From Uloborus plumipes (taxonomy: Eukaryota > Arthropoda > Arachnida > Araneae > Uloboridae), in contig JAXGGA010003009.1 of the NCBI GenBank assembly GCA_038373865.1, positions 46,422-110,421 on the forward strand: DNA of 64,000 bases, given 5' to 3'. The position numbers and the translations under genes are program-made. The notes beneath the pieces were generated by a model. The model searched no databases and was not told where the DNA came from. It saw nothing but the letters and a program-made list of their open reading frames with translations. The first letter of the stretch is position 1. Each line of letters begins with the position of its first letter. Shown here one piece after another: positions 1 to 12,640 of this stretch.

Positions 1-104
1 TTACTTTTTATAAATGGTACTTTATGCTGTTGATTTTGCCTATCCTTATAAAGAGCGTTTGTTTAATTAAAATATCTAACTCATTATTTTCAAAATTTGC
101 ACAG

Positions 105-186
105 TTACCTACAGTTGGATGCACTTGGAATTTTTGAACTGTTGGATATGGAGGTTACATCTGTAGCATTCACAAAAAACCAGTGA
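105..186 (+). CDS. Candidate 3' exon of an unidentified plus-strand gene
   Basis: After an AT-rich, intron-like stretch ending TTTGCACAG, an open frame reads YLQLDALGIFELLDMEVTSV, then AFTKNQ and TGA. The composition looks like a folded protein. A strong donor-like GTGAGT overlaps the stop (183-188), so this could instead be an internal exon. Poly(A)-like AATAAA signals lie downstream near 369 and 683. I do not recognise the protein. Confidence 0.4.
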
Positions 187-1303
187 GTAGGCTATTTGCA
201 TTTTAGTGCCTCTATTGTCCAACATTTCACAGCATATATTAATGCTGTTGGACACTTATGTCCCCAACCTCATTAGGAGGTTTGGCGAAATGTGGCAAAG
301 GTTTCAACTGATTTTAATTTTTTTGACAAACTGAAAGATATTTCCTCAAAGTTAGTATATTTTGCTCAGTAAATAAATGCCATTGAAAAAGTATTCCTAA
401 TTTTCATCTTGTTTTCAACTCAGAGCAAAGGGTCTTTTATTTAGTATATATTTCTTAAATGCATTGAAAATCAGCATCTTTTTAAATGGGGAAAAATAAA
501 ATATTTAATTTTTGTTTGTACTTTTCCCACCTTGCTCATTAAAAGGTTCGTAATAAATATCAATATTTGATTTCTTTCATTGTTAAATATGTTGCAACGC
601 AAAAGAGTTTTCTCCTTAACTTGAGGACATTTGTATTATTTAATAATTATTTCATCAAAATATATTTGTAATTTGATATGATTGAATAAAACTTCTAACA
701 TAGCTCTCACATTTGTCTTCTTGTCACCATACATTTTTCAAAAACATATTTTTGCTAAGAAATCCAAATTCAAATCCTAAGCATTATAAATTTTGGTAAT
801 GGGCACAAAGTAATATGCTCAATAATTTTTACTTCCCGAAATTATCTAAATTATGGAGCTTTGGATATTAAAAAATTAAGTGCATCTTTTTAAGAACCTT
901 AACTTATTCTAAAACAATAATCAGTTTCAAATGTGTATCAAGTACTAGAGTAAATTCTGAATATAATACCATATTTATGTAAGTGTACTAATTTCTTTGA
1001 AGTATTTTAAAGGCAAAGTGTTAAGTTATGCTGTAATCTGTTTACAATTGGGATAAAGATCCTGTTCATATAATGTTATGTTTTAAAGTACAATTAGTAA
1101 AAACCATATAAACAGTCGTAGATAAACTTATATGCTAAATAAGGTCAATGTTTACTTTTAATAGCATTTTTAAAGTTAAAAGTTGTGAGGATTTGTTGAT
1201 AGAAAATTTTAAATTGAAAAATAAATACTGGACAATGTAGGATCTGGACAATGTAGGACAATTTGCTATTGTGTAGAAAAGAGGATGACTTAAAGTATTA
1301 ATA
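187..1303. other. No gene seen (3' UTR or intron, AT-rich)
   Basis: Apart from the cloverleaf repeat there is only AT-rich DNA with stops in all frames. AATAAA-like signals near 369 and 683 could end the transcript of the exon at 105. Confidence 0.4.
222..292. repeat. Cloverleaf-forming repeat, copy 1
   Basis: A 7-bp outer stem (ACATTTC 222-228 with GAAATGT 287-293) encloses three hairpins: ACAGCA/TGCTGT (229-234/243-248), GGACA/TGTCC (250-254/259-263) and AACCT/AGGTT (266-270/278-282). Copy 2 at 7595-7667 keeps all four helices. Two helices carry compensatory changes: the outer pair A-T becomes G-C, and one hairpin-1 pair G-C becomes A-T. It is not a canonical tRNA, because the central hairpin has a 4-nt loop. 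It could be a structured RNA gene or a tiny palindromic transposon. Confidence 0.6.
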
Positions 1304-4300
1304 CAGTGGTGCCCGATTTATCTTAATCTGTCCAAGGGCCGCACCTCGTATTAAAATCATTCTCACGGGCCAGAATACATATAAAATTTTAAAATATTTT
1401 ACTATTTTCTAGATAACATGGTTAAGTATGGAAAAGAAAAAAAATTACAAACCAATAATTATTGTTATCACTACTTGACTCTCTTTTTATTATTAAATGC
1501 ATATTTTTCAGACACAAATTTCTGAATATTTGGCTCCAAATTTACAACTTTTGTCATTTCTTATGCTTTAGGATGAGTTACATTGAACAAAACAACCGGC
1601 TACATGGATCGGCTTTGTGGCCACCAGTGTATTAATAAACATGTATCTTTATATATTAGAGTGGTGCGAAAAAATGAATATTTCGGTTTTGAGGCACTAT
1701 AGAACATAAAAAAATTGCGATTGGTAAAAAAAAAAAATTAAAGTATTGCAATTGGATAATATCTACTGATCGCACAACAAGCATGAAAATTATTAAAAAA
1801 ATGGAGAATTTCAGTTTCTCAGTGATTTTTTTCTTTAATATATTTTTTTTAATGCTACAGGGTAGAAAAGTTGTGGTATGTGAAGACTTAAAAAGCCAAA
1901 ATAAATAAATAAATAAATAAATAAATCGGATAATCTTTCAATCCTGCTTGAAGACTTGAAAAAATGGAATTTGACTCTTTCTTTGTGTGTTTTTTTAATT
2001 CTGTGGGACAAGATTGTTGATACAACTATAATTCTAGGAAATAACTCGTTTAAAACGTTCAATGCTGATCTCATGACAATGGTAATCACCATCGGGCTGA
2101 AAAAATTTTTGTTGTCTAACTTACCAATTCCACTCCATTTTTAATGTCGATGAAGGGGAAAAAATTAAAAATTGTTTTTTTAAATATCCAATTAGGAAAA
2201 TTTAAAGTTCTCCCCCAAGAGACAGCCGCCCGCTACGTGAACCTGTTGCCTTCCTTCCAAGAGTTCTTGCACTCCCAACTTGTTAAGAGACTATTAATGA
2301 TTCACAACTCATTTGACACAGATTTTAAATATAAAAACCAAAATGCATAAAAAAACTGTTGCTTTGAAAATTCATAAAATTTACCAAACCACCATTACCA
2401 CATTCAACACACCAAACCATTATATTCTACCACAATACATTAGCATGATATTTGAAGCAGTTATGTTTTAGTATGAATTATAACAAGGTGCAGACATGTG
2501 ATTTTTCAGTATTTTTACTTTCAATAATTTTGGGGTATCGAAAAATCCTGGATAAACTTGCCAGTTGTCGAATGATACACTACTAATGCTTTTGTTTATT
2601 CACACGACCATACAATTTCAGTATTTTTCATCCTATTTGGGTCACATGTCTGAAGGTGTCTACTGGACTGATGGCTCTAAATTGCAATATTTTCAGTTCA
2701 ATTAAAAGAAAAAAAATCCAGTATCATATTACAAAATTATTTTGGTAGTAATATCGTAGCAAAATGAAAAATAAGTAATCCCCCTACATGTCCTTTAGTT
2801 ACACATTTTATAAGCTAAATAAATACTCATTTTTCTTTACATGCCTGCTCCTGAAATATTTTTAAACTTTCAAAAATATAAAATAACAGCTTAAGAAATA
2901 ATCAAATTTATATTTTTAGAAAAAGCAAACTAAATTTTGGGGCACCCTAACGTAGTGGGCCATTAGATCTAGGTACAATTGGCTCATGCTTTAGCATGTT
3001 CAGAACTATTATATGTACATAATTGTGGATCCTTAAAAGATAACACAAATGTGTTTTAAAATTTATAAACAATGTTAAAACAATTGCATTTTTTGTGAAT
3101 AATTATTAATTCAAGAAACCAAAGTTATTCTTTTATAGGGAAATAAATTACTTTTCTACCTGTCGCAACTTTTTTGTCCTATAGCATTTAATTTATTTTT
3201 TAATCGCAAAAAAACGTTAAGTTCTGCATCTTCTTTATTTTTTTCTTTGAAATTTTCAGGTTTTGTGGAATAAGAAGATATTATCCAATTTTGAACTATG
3301 TTAAGTTTCCATGTTATAGCTTAAGACAATAAAAACAAACATTCAATCAATTTTTTTTAATAAATCACTAGGATGTTAATAAATGTCTAGTTTTTGAGTA
3401 AACCAAAGGTCTTTTTCTCAGTAGGAAGGAAAACATGTTTCAAAAAGAAAGGGATACGATAGAAAACAAGTGCTATATGTGTATGCATTTATTTGAGACT
3501 ATTTCTTTGACATATCTTACTTTAACGTGTAAAAACTTTCTAATGTTCTATAAAAAGGGTCTTCAACCTTTTTGGAACTCGTCATACATAGTTGTCTAGA
3601 ATCAGAGGCATATGCTTTGTTTTAGAAATAATTTAAATGTGTAATAACGTCATGGCATTTCTTGAATTAAAAATAAGCTTAAACTTTTATTTCAAATCTT
3701 GAATTTTCATCAGCCATATGTGGAGTTTTTCTAGTAGTATCAGAAAGTAACTATGTAACATTGAATAATCACTAGGTTGAAGAACTAAAATAATCAAAAT
3801 TACTTAAAAATTGATTCAAAAAAGGTTTATTTCAGTAGCTACCAATTCCATAACAATAAAAATTTCCTTCTTAATCAACATTAGTTTTTGTACAAGAAAA
3901 TATTCCAATTTATTACCTGTTAGAAAAATTCCGTATTACTTTATAAAATCTCATATTGACTTGGAAATAATCCTCTATCTTTTCTTAAAATTCCAAAACC
4001 TATCTATTTTTCCCCCTTTTCTTTTTAAATTAGGTGGTTTTACTATGCTTAATTTCTACTGAAAGAAATCACATATAACTGAAGATATTTTTAAAATCTG
4101 TTTTAAATGTTAAATTGAAACAGAATACAGGTGCTGGGCTACTTGATGTCATTGAATATTTTAAAGATTGATATTGCATGTATCATATAATATGTGCAAT
4201 TAGAAACTCACAAAATATAAATGTGCAAGAAATTTTCACAGTAGAGTTAAACTTACCTAGTAATTGTGACTTGGTTGATTATGCATTCAAAAACTGGCCC

Positions 4301-4348
4301 ACGGCCGCAAGAAAAGTTTGGCCGCAGGCTATAGTTTGGAGACCCCTG
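1304..4348. mobile_element. Possible decayed hAT-type element or two solo ends
   Basis: The left end begins CAGTGGTGCCCGATTTATC with a 'GGGCCGC...CGGGCCAG' stretch. The right end, read inverted, begins CAGGGGTCTCCAAACTATAG with 'CTGCGGCC'. Both resemble the 'CAGGGGTC..CAAACT..GGCCCGC' ends common in animal hAT elements. The flanking 8-mers (TATTAATA, TTCTATAA) match poorly. Short ORFs inside are not recognisable as transposase. The two ends may belong to different insertions. Confidence 0.35.
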
Positions 4349-4495
4349 TTCTATAAGGATGAATAAGAGTGTATTTCTTTTTTAATTTCTTTGTATCTCT
4401 CCCTGCCTCCCAAAACTTAATGTTGAAAGCTATTTTTAAATCTAAGTAAGGAAGTATTTTCTCTTTCAAAAAATAAATATCTTGTTTTGTTAATA

Positions 4496-5637
4496 GGCCA
4501 GTGGTTGGAGAGTGAAAAAAAAATCGAATTCGGAAGAAATTGGTGGAAAGATAGAATTTTTTTAAATCTATTCTTTATGACTCTGTAATGAATGTCTTAA
4601 GTTTTCCCCCTCCTACTAAGTGAGCTTTTGCCACAGCGTCCAAAATAGTGACAAAAAATAACTTTTTTTTTCATTAATACCACAACATCTCGAAAATACT
4701 CTTAAAATCGCCATATATGTTGGGAGTTAATTTGCAGAGCATAAAATTTTTGAACAAAATGAGTATCTAAGCTTATATATTTGTTAAATGTTACGCTCAC
4801 AACTTAATTTCGAAGTTTGGCATAAAATCGCCAATCACCAGGCCCGTCATTTAGGGAGTCGATTGCCCCCCCCCCCCCTGTCTCTGAGAAATCAATACAT
4901 TTACATATAAGTGGGAGTGATTTTTGTATTTTTCTGATAAAATTGCATTGTTTTTGCACTATTTGACCCCCCCCCCAGGAAAAACCTGAAATGATGGCGG
5001 CCAATCACACTCTTAAACCCTTTCCCACTCTCACTGGCCCCCTCCCCGAACCCCCCTGTTAATAGAAGGCTTTGAGGCTAAAAACATTGTGTTAGTAGGA
5101 GGTGGTGTAGTAAAATAAAGGTAAGAAAGTAAAGTTTGAAGGAAAGAAGGTAGGGGAGACGTTACGTAAGGTGAATTATGCTAACTTTTCCGCATTCCCA
5201 CAAGCCCTCCCGCTCTCTACTAAAACAGTTTCACTTTCTCCCCCTCCCTTCCTTCCACTACACCTCTTTTGGCGAGTGCACATGTGGCTTTCATTCTGAA
5301 ATTTCTCCAATTGCTGAAATTTTCTGCTGGTAATTTTCAAAATCTATATTTCTTGCAATTTTCAACACACATCTAGTGTGAAAATGTTTTTCAATATGTT
5401 TAACCAAATAGTTTCTATGACTGAGTAATTATTTATATCCCCTTACTCCTGCTCAATAATAATGATTCATATTGAAACAAGGACTTTAAAATGATGAAAA
5501 AAGTGTGGGGGGACTTGAGGAAGGCGAAAGCTCACTTAGTAGGAAGGCGAAAACTTAAGATATTCATAAGGAATAGGTTTAAAAAATTTCTAGCTGTCCA
5601 CTAATTACTTCCGAATTCGACTACCCAAACACTGGGC
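4496..5637. mobile_element. 1.1-kb element with ~130-bp TIRs, TA target duplication
   Basis: The ends GGCCAGTG and GCCCAGTG (inverted) face flanking TA dinucleotides. The first ~130 bp match the inverted last ~130 bp, including TCGAATTCGGAAG, 'CCTACTAAGTGAGCTTT' and 'ATCTTAAGTTTTC'. No transposase frame is visible, so this is non-autonomous. TA duplication suggests a Tc1/mariner-type enzyme. The interior holds two poly-C tracts (4866-4879, 4967-4977). Confidence 0.8.
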
Positions 5638-5945
5638 TATAATTACAAACTTAACGTGATATATTGTTCTTGAAAACCACATGAATAGTATAATAATGAA
5701 AAAAAATTCAAATAGGTACCGATCAAAAGTGCATATTGGATTTTTTTCTTTTTTTGATGCAAATTTTATTGCATTCTTTATCAAGATATAAGGTTTTAAA
5801 GTCTTAAAATTTTAAGGAAAGCACTAAGTAGTTTGATAAGTCTTGGCTATTTCAAATGGTTTAGCGAAAAGTTAAAAGAACAACCCGATTTCACAATCTG
5901 CATGTGGTAAGACAACCATCTGCAAAGTGTGAAAGATGACCTCCG

Positions 5946-6210
5946 TTATTCATCGAAAGTCGTTAAATTTGGCAACTTTTCAAAAATTTCAGCACATTTA
6001 AGGACATCATAGTCTGATAGCAGGGACAAATATTTTTTGCGTCCAGAAACGTGCTTTGCTATATACCCTTTCGACAGCAGCTTATTTAAATTTTTTTTCA
6101 ATGTTACACTATTGTCTGGTTTCCTAGTCAGTACTATTAAATATACAGCATTTTCCCATTTGACCTGCGAGACCACTATTTTCATAACTGTTAGTCCTAG
6201 TTGCATACTT
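5946..6210 (-). CDS. Candidate terminal exon or small ORF, unidentified
   Basis: An 86-codon open frame with protein-like composition. It reads MQLGLTVMKIVVSQVKWENA and then contains SVTLKKNLNKLLSKGYIAKH, ending KLPNLTTFDE with a TAA stop. The Leu-rich helix, 'SKGYI' turn and 'KKYLSLL' strand vaguely recall a winged-helix domain; that is inference. A T-rich tract and acceptor ACAATTAG lie just upstream on this strand at 6211, and an AATAAA lies further downstream near 5766. It could be a last exon, a retrocopy fragment or a chance ORF. Confidence 0.35.
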
Positions 6211-8890
6211 CTAATTGTTAAAATGATGAAAAAAAAACAGAGTTAAGATATGAAAAATTTAAAGCAAACTTAGATTTTGTATTTTTCCTCTCGTTTTTTT
6301 TTTTTTTTTTTTTTGAAATTTCAAACTTCTAATATCTTATTTTGACCATTTTTGCAAATTGAAATACGCATATAAGACTTAGAGAAAATAGAAATCTTGC
6401 AGGTTAAACGGGGAGGCCCAAAATACAGCGAGAGTCGAAATTTGCACAATTTAGGAGAAGTTATGGTGCAGATTTTAGGATTTCTAGTGACAAAGAAACA
6501 GTAAGCTTACAATTGAAAAAATAAAAAAGACAAGAAAAATAACACAAAGGCTCTTTAACTGCCTCACTTTTCCCTGCATTAGTACAAAAGATAGACTAAA
6601 AACTATATTTTCCCAATTTGAATTTTGAATGGAATTCCGAAGTACATTCCCCTCTCACCTAAACTTCTCCAAAAATAGCATAAAATGGGTTTCTGAGACT
6701 TCAATATCAAAAATAATTCTGGAGAAAGCCCTAAACCTTCCTTATTCCTGTAACAGCTTAACATACTTAAGATAATCTAAAATTAACTTCTATTTCAAAA
6801 ATTTTTGGAAAGGAGCTGCATCATCCATTCCTTTAACATTACCAAAAGTTTCTGTTTGTGATGTTGATTATGAGAATTTCTGTGGAGAAGATTTGATTCT
6901 CCTTTCACCCCTTACCCTCTGGTCTTAAGGCCATTAAGAGTGACTAAACTGTTTTTAAGCTTTTCAATAAAATTTCTGGGAGATCCTTTATTGCGCACAT
7001 CTTCGTTCTTTCTTCGACATCATCAAAAACTGCCTAAATTTGCAATTTTAGGGCTTGTAGCTCATGTCAGCTATCTGCCTTCTAAGCAGTAGAGTCATCC
7101 TGTTTCTCTGATTTTTAATTTTTTTTTTTTTTGTGTGTATCTTTATTTTTTGTAATGATACTGTTTAGATATAAGACTATCAAAATTCACTTATTTGTAT
7201 TTGCTGCATATTCCATGCAAGGAAAACTCAAGGAATTCTTTCCCCAAATTGAGTGGCAACCCTGTTTTTATATATTCTACAGTTTTATGTTGTTAAAAGT
7301 GTCCCTGTTTGTATGTTATTGAACAGGGTTGCAGTGACAACTAAATTAAGGGGGGAAATCTTGATCATCATTTAAAAATTCATTTCAAAATTGTTCTTAC
7401 TGCAATCCTGCATCCCTGTATTAGTAGTTTATATTGCACTGTTAATCATGTATAGTTTAAGAGTTATAACTATTTTAATTTTGTGCAGTTATGTATGAAA
7501 GAAGTTGATTCCTGGATACTAACAACGAGCAGTGAAGGAAAAACCTTCTCTTCCAGTGTTTAGGAAAGCTAAGTGGCTACTTTTTATTTAGCCAGCATTT
7601 CACAACACTCTGTGTTGTTGGACAATTATGTCCCCAACCTTTTTTTTTTGAAGGTTCGGCGAAATGCATTAGTTTTAATTTATAAAATTTAATTTTTAAC
7701 AATGAATGTTGTATTTAAGTAAACTGGGAATCCAACATTTTTTTAAAGTGCTAACAGCTTAATTGTATTTTGATATTTTAATAAGACTACTCGAATATTG
7801 GATTGAGTTGCATATAAAAAAGAATGTTTTCAACACATTCTATGAACTAATTTATTTTTTACGATATAAAATATTTCTCTTAATGATATTTTTAATACCA
7901 TTATCTATTCTAATAATATCAAAGATCTTGACAGAATATAATTCTAATGTAAATTAATTAGTTTTTACACCTTGACAAAAGTTTTCTTTGAAATTATAAT
8001 CACATATTATTCTCTAAAACCTTTTTATTTTATTTACTTATTTTTTTTTTCTGATTGTCTTATTAATACAGTAAAACCCTGATTAAATGTTTTTTAGCAG
8101 AATGACAAATCAAAATGTAATAAATAGGAAAACATATTACAAGTGTCCACCAAATGTCCCTTCATTGCTGTAAAGTAGTTTGAATGGAAGCAACAGGGTA
8201 AAAGTATTTAATAACACATTTAAAACAATTTCATATACTATCTGGCAAAATAGAAAGTAGCACAACCTTGTTTACCCAGACCAACTGGAGCTGAGAGCAA
8301 TCTGTAAAATTGAGAATTCAGATAACCCGAGTAATAAACAAAGGGATCCTTAAAAGGGCAGGTTGCCGTTAATTAATATAAAATAACATTGCTTTGTAAC
8401 AAAATTACATATAATTGTTTACAAGACAGTGAAAAACTTAAAAATTAGTATTCACATCTTTTCTTCATATAGAATGGGTCCACTGTCTTCTGTTTCACAC
8501 ATGTGTGGCTGTTTGAATAAAGGACAGTCATGTAACTGCTGAATCAGAAATAGTTGAGCTGACAGTCCAAGTATGCAGTGATGTTTGTTGAATTGCCATC
8601 CTGTATTGCACAATCTATTCAGGAGCTTTACATGTAATCAACATAAAAAGCAAATGTTTAATGTACTTATTGTACATTATTGTACATTGACATTTATGCT
8701 AGTATGAAGTTAAAAAAATTCTGTAAATTCAATCTGGATCAATGAGGTTCTACTGCACTTGCAAATTAGCTGAGTCTTTCGAAATTCTAAATTTTTGGAT
8801 AGTTTTTGCCTGAATCTTTTTTTTTTTTTTTTCCAATCTCAGAATGAACCCTCTCAATCACTGAGACATTTTGTAAGTGTTGTTCAAGGG
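6211..8890. other. No gene seen
   Basis: AT-rich DNA with poly-T runs (about 6295-6314, 7120-7132, 8817-8831). Apart from the cloverleaf repeat at 7595-7667 I can support nothing. The short open frames have no protein-like composition. Confidence 0.5.
7595..7667. repeat. Cloverleaf-forming repeat, copy 2
   Basis: Outer stem GCATTTC (7595-7601) pairs with GAAATGC (7661-7667). Inner hairpins are ACAACAC/GTGTTGT (7602-7608/7612-7618), GGACA/TGTCC (7620-7624/7629-7633) and AACCT/AGGTT (7636-7640/7652-7656). Spacers match copy 1: none before hairpin 1, one T between hairpins 1 and 2, CC before hairpin 3, and YGGC before the closing strand. Loop 3 is a T-run here. Confidence 0.6.
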
Positions 8891-11800
8891 TCCTGAAGCA
8901 GAATACTGCTAAATTTTGAATTGTACGTCGCAGAACAGGTACTTGAACTGCAGAACAATTCTGTCCAAATGTGAGGGAAAATGCTGAAAATTTTCCTGCA
9001 AAAAGGCAGATTTTCTGCAATTAGCTATTGTAACTAAATATATATTTTGCAGAAACTCAGCGCAAGGTATGCAGATTTCTTTAAATTTGCCTGCAAATTA
9101 AGCTTACTAGGCAGAAAATCAAAAAGTCTAATTTTTTGCGACACTTGCAGGAATTTTAGTTTTAGTACGAACGGGACAAAATCTAGAATTTGCTTAAAGT
9201 TACATGTTTAGTTAAAAGATATCTGGAGAAAAACTGCAAAAATCTATAGGATTTCTGCAGAAAATTATCTGGCTACACCTGTGTTATATGGGTGACTCTA
9301 CGCTATTTGAATTCAGACGGCCAATGGAAAAACTTCATGTAAAACTGATTTTATTAATGATTTTGTATGCTTAAGCATTACAGACTATTATCTTTTATAT
9401 GGACCACCCAATTAATTCACTACAATTATTTTATTTTGGCATTTATAGCTGAAAATAGTCATAAATGTATACTCCCCTTTTCTGTCCAAATACTAGTTTT
9501 TATACAAACATGTTCGACATTCAATTTTTGCTTACTTGGCATAATGTTTTTTGCCATAATCATATATTTACATTAACAGAGAAACATATTTCATCAGTAA
9601 ACATTGAAAAAATATTTATTATTTTAAAAAAATACATTTTTCAATGGGCCATATCAACAGTGTCGCCCTCACCTGGCAAACTTCAAAGACTGAAATTTTG
9701 CATTGAAAATGCATAAGGATGATGTTGATTGCGAATAACCAGTGTAATACTTAGTAAAGTTGAAAGCAAGCTAAAAAGAGTTTTTAAAAAAATTCGAATA
9801 TTATTGCATCAGTTTTTGTTGAAAGTGCCTCAAAGCGTACTGCGCCAGTCGTTGTAGTATTTCCCCTGGTAAGTATAACTTTTTATATTTCATCATTACA
9901 TAAGTGTGCGTATGTATAATGTAATGCTTATTGTGTACAGACATCACGGTTTACGTGAAGTTCTGGTAAGAAGAAGGCGTGATGTTGTTTTTATAGGTAA
10001 TGTGTGATTTTGTCACTTCGCTGGCGTCACTCCCCTGGCAGTTTTGTTCCAAAAAAGGGGAAATATACATTAAAATTGTGTTATAAGCATAATTATTTCG
10101 TTTTTTGTTTTAATTGCCCCTGTGAAAGCAATTTGAATGAATATAGATAATACGGGAAGTATTTTTATTTGGGATCTGCGGTGCGACTTGTATGCAACAT
10201 GTCGTGTTTTCAAGATTGATTTTTTATATTTTATTACAACGCGAAAAATGTTTTTGAATACAGGTCTTGTAGAATGAGTCCATACTATGATTTTACACTG
10301 AAAAATAAGTGAAATAATAATAAATCAAACCAGAATTCTGCCAATAGTGTCACTCCCCTGGCAACGCATTTTCCCCTGGTATCGATAACCCCCCACCCCC
10401 TCTCCCGAAAAAAATTGAAATTTTGTCTGGCCCTTACTACTACAATCATAAAAATAGCGGCTACTAGCAAGGCTTCACTAGATAGCGTTTTATACAGGCT
10501 GTTTCATTTGATCAAAATCCTTGGGATAAAAACGGTGGTCTTTGTCTATCGAATTTGACATCTATCGAATTTGATGGTAACCATCATTATATACAAATCA
10601 GATAATAAAAGACAAAATTAAAAGTTATTTTGTTGGCGACAATTTTACAATTTGGCATTCAATTCTATTGTAGTATATTTAAACGTTATTTAATAGCTTG
10701 TTTTATTTGTTGGTTTATTCTGCATTTTAACTGCTTATTTTAATTAGTTTGCGAATTATTTTTCATTTTAATTGATTCTACTTATTAATTAACTATGAAA
10801 CGACACTGGCACTGCAGAGCGATAAATGGCGAAATCTATTCACTAAGCGAGCCAATACTACCAATGGGTTGCCATAGAACTTTTAAAAATTCAGTCTACA
10901 GTTCGCCATGATACAGTTGGTCGTCGCAGTATTGTAGTTTTGTTTATTTTTTTCGTACTTGTATTGCTCTTTAGTTCCAAGCTATTATATATGCTCATTT
11001 CGTTGTTACTAAAAAAATTAATATGTTTTGTTGTCAATCGTCTTTTCATTGTACACCATAGCTTCATTACGGTACATTTCATTCTGGGGCATCAAAATGA
11101 AAAAAATGAAATGTCTCGACGAATAGATTCGCCATTTATCGCTCTGATTCGTCAAGGCCATCAAAATGAACATCTGAACTTTTGCGTAGCAATTAAGATT
11201 GTGTGAGCAACAATAATGAAACAAAATAGTAAATTAGAACAATATTATTTCATTGCTACATTTTTTATTTATCGTCGGTGAATTTAAGTGTATATTTTAT
11301 TAATGCAGAGATGTCAAAATTGAATGCCATTGCTATATGTTGTTAATTCGAAGAAAGTAAACAGATGAATGAATGTCGTATGACTGAATCATGAGTTGTG
11401 CCCAACTTTACCTGAAAGGGGAATTTATTTCCCTTAAAAAGCAGTACTAATAAGGCCTTCGGCATCAATTTACTCTGTACTCCACTTCAGTTAACTGTAT
11501 CAATATTTTTTAACCCTAAAAAATAGGATAAACATCACTTTTTACAGCAGAAACAATATGCTAATAAATGTAAACAAACATTTGGGTGGTCCTTGTTCAG
11601 TGCTCTCTAGCAGGCAAATCTTTACCATTGATGTTCTGAGTAATGTTACAGCCTGTATAGAACGCTATCTAGTGAAGCCTTGCTACTAGTGATATAATGA
11701 GTGTGAAATTAAACAGATTATTTTTTCTTTGAACACAAAAAACGCATGGACCGTAGAATCACCCATATACCTTAAGCAAACTCTCTCGAAGATTAATCCC

Positions 11801-12245
11801 TTAATGATTCGCTATATAAGGCAAAAATTTTCCATTCAACATCTTTGTAGCTATCACTTGGTTGCACTATTGGCCATGTGCCGTTATTCTAAGTGAAAAC
11901 ATAGTTTCTAATCTAGTGTCAAAGCACTCAGAGCTCCTTGATGTTTGGAGGAACAGAGGCAGCACTTTCAGCTGCCAAGAATGGAAGCACAGTACTGGGT
12001 TTTCCATTTTCTGTCAAGAATGTGTGGCTGAAATTTTAATTTCATGCTTTTTTCTGCAGTAAGACTGTGTACTGAACAAATAAACAAATATTCCTTTCAT
12101 AGACCTGTGTTTCAGTTTTGATTTTGGGAACAGTTTTAAAAAAAAGTCACGTTTCTACCCACGCGTAGTGCTTGAAGTACTTGCAGAACAATTTTGGTCA
12201 AATGATTTTATGTTGCAGAACATCACAAAGTATTCTGCTTTGGGA
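8891..12245. mobile_element. hAT-like 'AGCAGAATACT' element, copy A
   Basis: The ends are TCCTGAAGCAGAATACTGC and, inverted, TCCCAAAGCAGAATACT. They are flanked by TTCAAGGG (8883-8890) and TTCAAAGG (12246-12253), a 7/8-matching 8-bp duplication. Subterminal GCAGAA/TTCTGC words recur at both ends. The same family lies at 40404-45028 with a perfect 8-bp duplication. I recognise no transposase. An inverted-repeat element is nested at about 10465-11685. Assignment to hAT rests only on the 8-bp duplication. Confidence 0.75.
10465..11685. mobile_element. Inverted-repeat element nested in copy A
   Basis: TIR TAGCAAGGCTTCACTAGATA continues as GCGTT.TATACAGGCTGT and is repeated inverted at 11650-11685. 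Further inverted pairs lie inside: GAGCGATAAATGGCGAAT-like words at about 10817 and 11125-11148, and AATTTGGCATTCAATT-like words at about 10650 and 11310. It is therefore a foldback-like element. No transposase is seen and the exact target duplication is unclear. Confidence 0.65.
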
Positions 12246-12640
12246 TTCAAAGGGATTTGTTGGTCATTTAATCCTTTCTTAATGGCAGCATCAATGAAAA
12301 TGGGGTTTTGAATTTGATTTTGCTATTTGACGACTATTAAGTCTGATATTCTTTAAACTGCTGAAGTGATTAAATTTGCATTAAAATCCATGAATTCTGT
12401 AAATTTGAAATCAGAATTGGAATAATCAACACTTGGTGTATTTTTTTCTATGTCCATCCAATGTTAATGGACACCCACATTTCGCAAAACAATGAATGGT
12501 GCAGCTCAAGGTTACATTTTTAAGGCAGAGAATGTGAAATGATATGCCTCAGACCAGTGATGTGAGTCGGAAATATTCCCAGTGGGAAGGAATTTTAAAA
12601 AAGGGAGTATTTTCTTGGCCATCTTACCTTCCCAAAAATT

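Noticed and set aside
222..7667. Reading the cloverleaf repeat as a tRNA or hammerhead ribozyme
   Set aside because: The central hairpin has a 4-nt loop, the junction has no D-arm spacer, and there is no B-box. The hammerhead CTGANGA core is absent.
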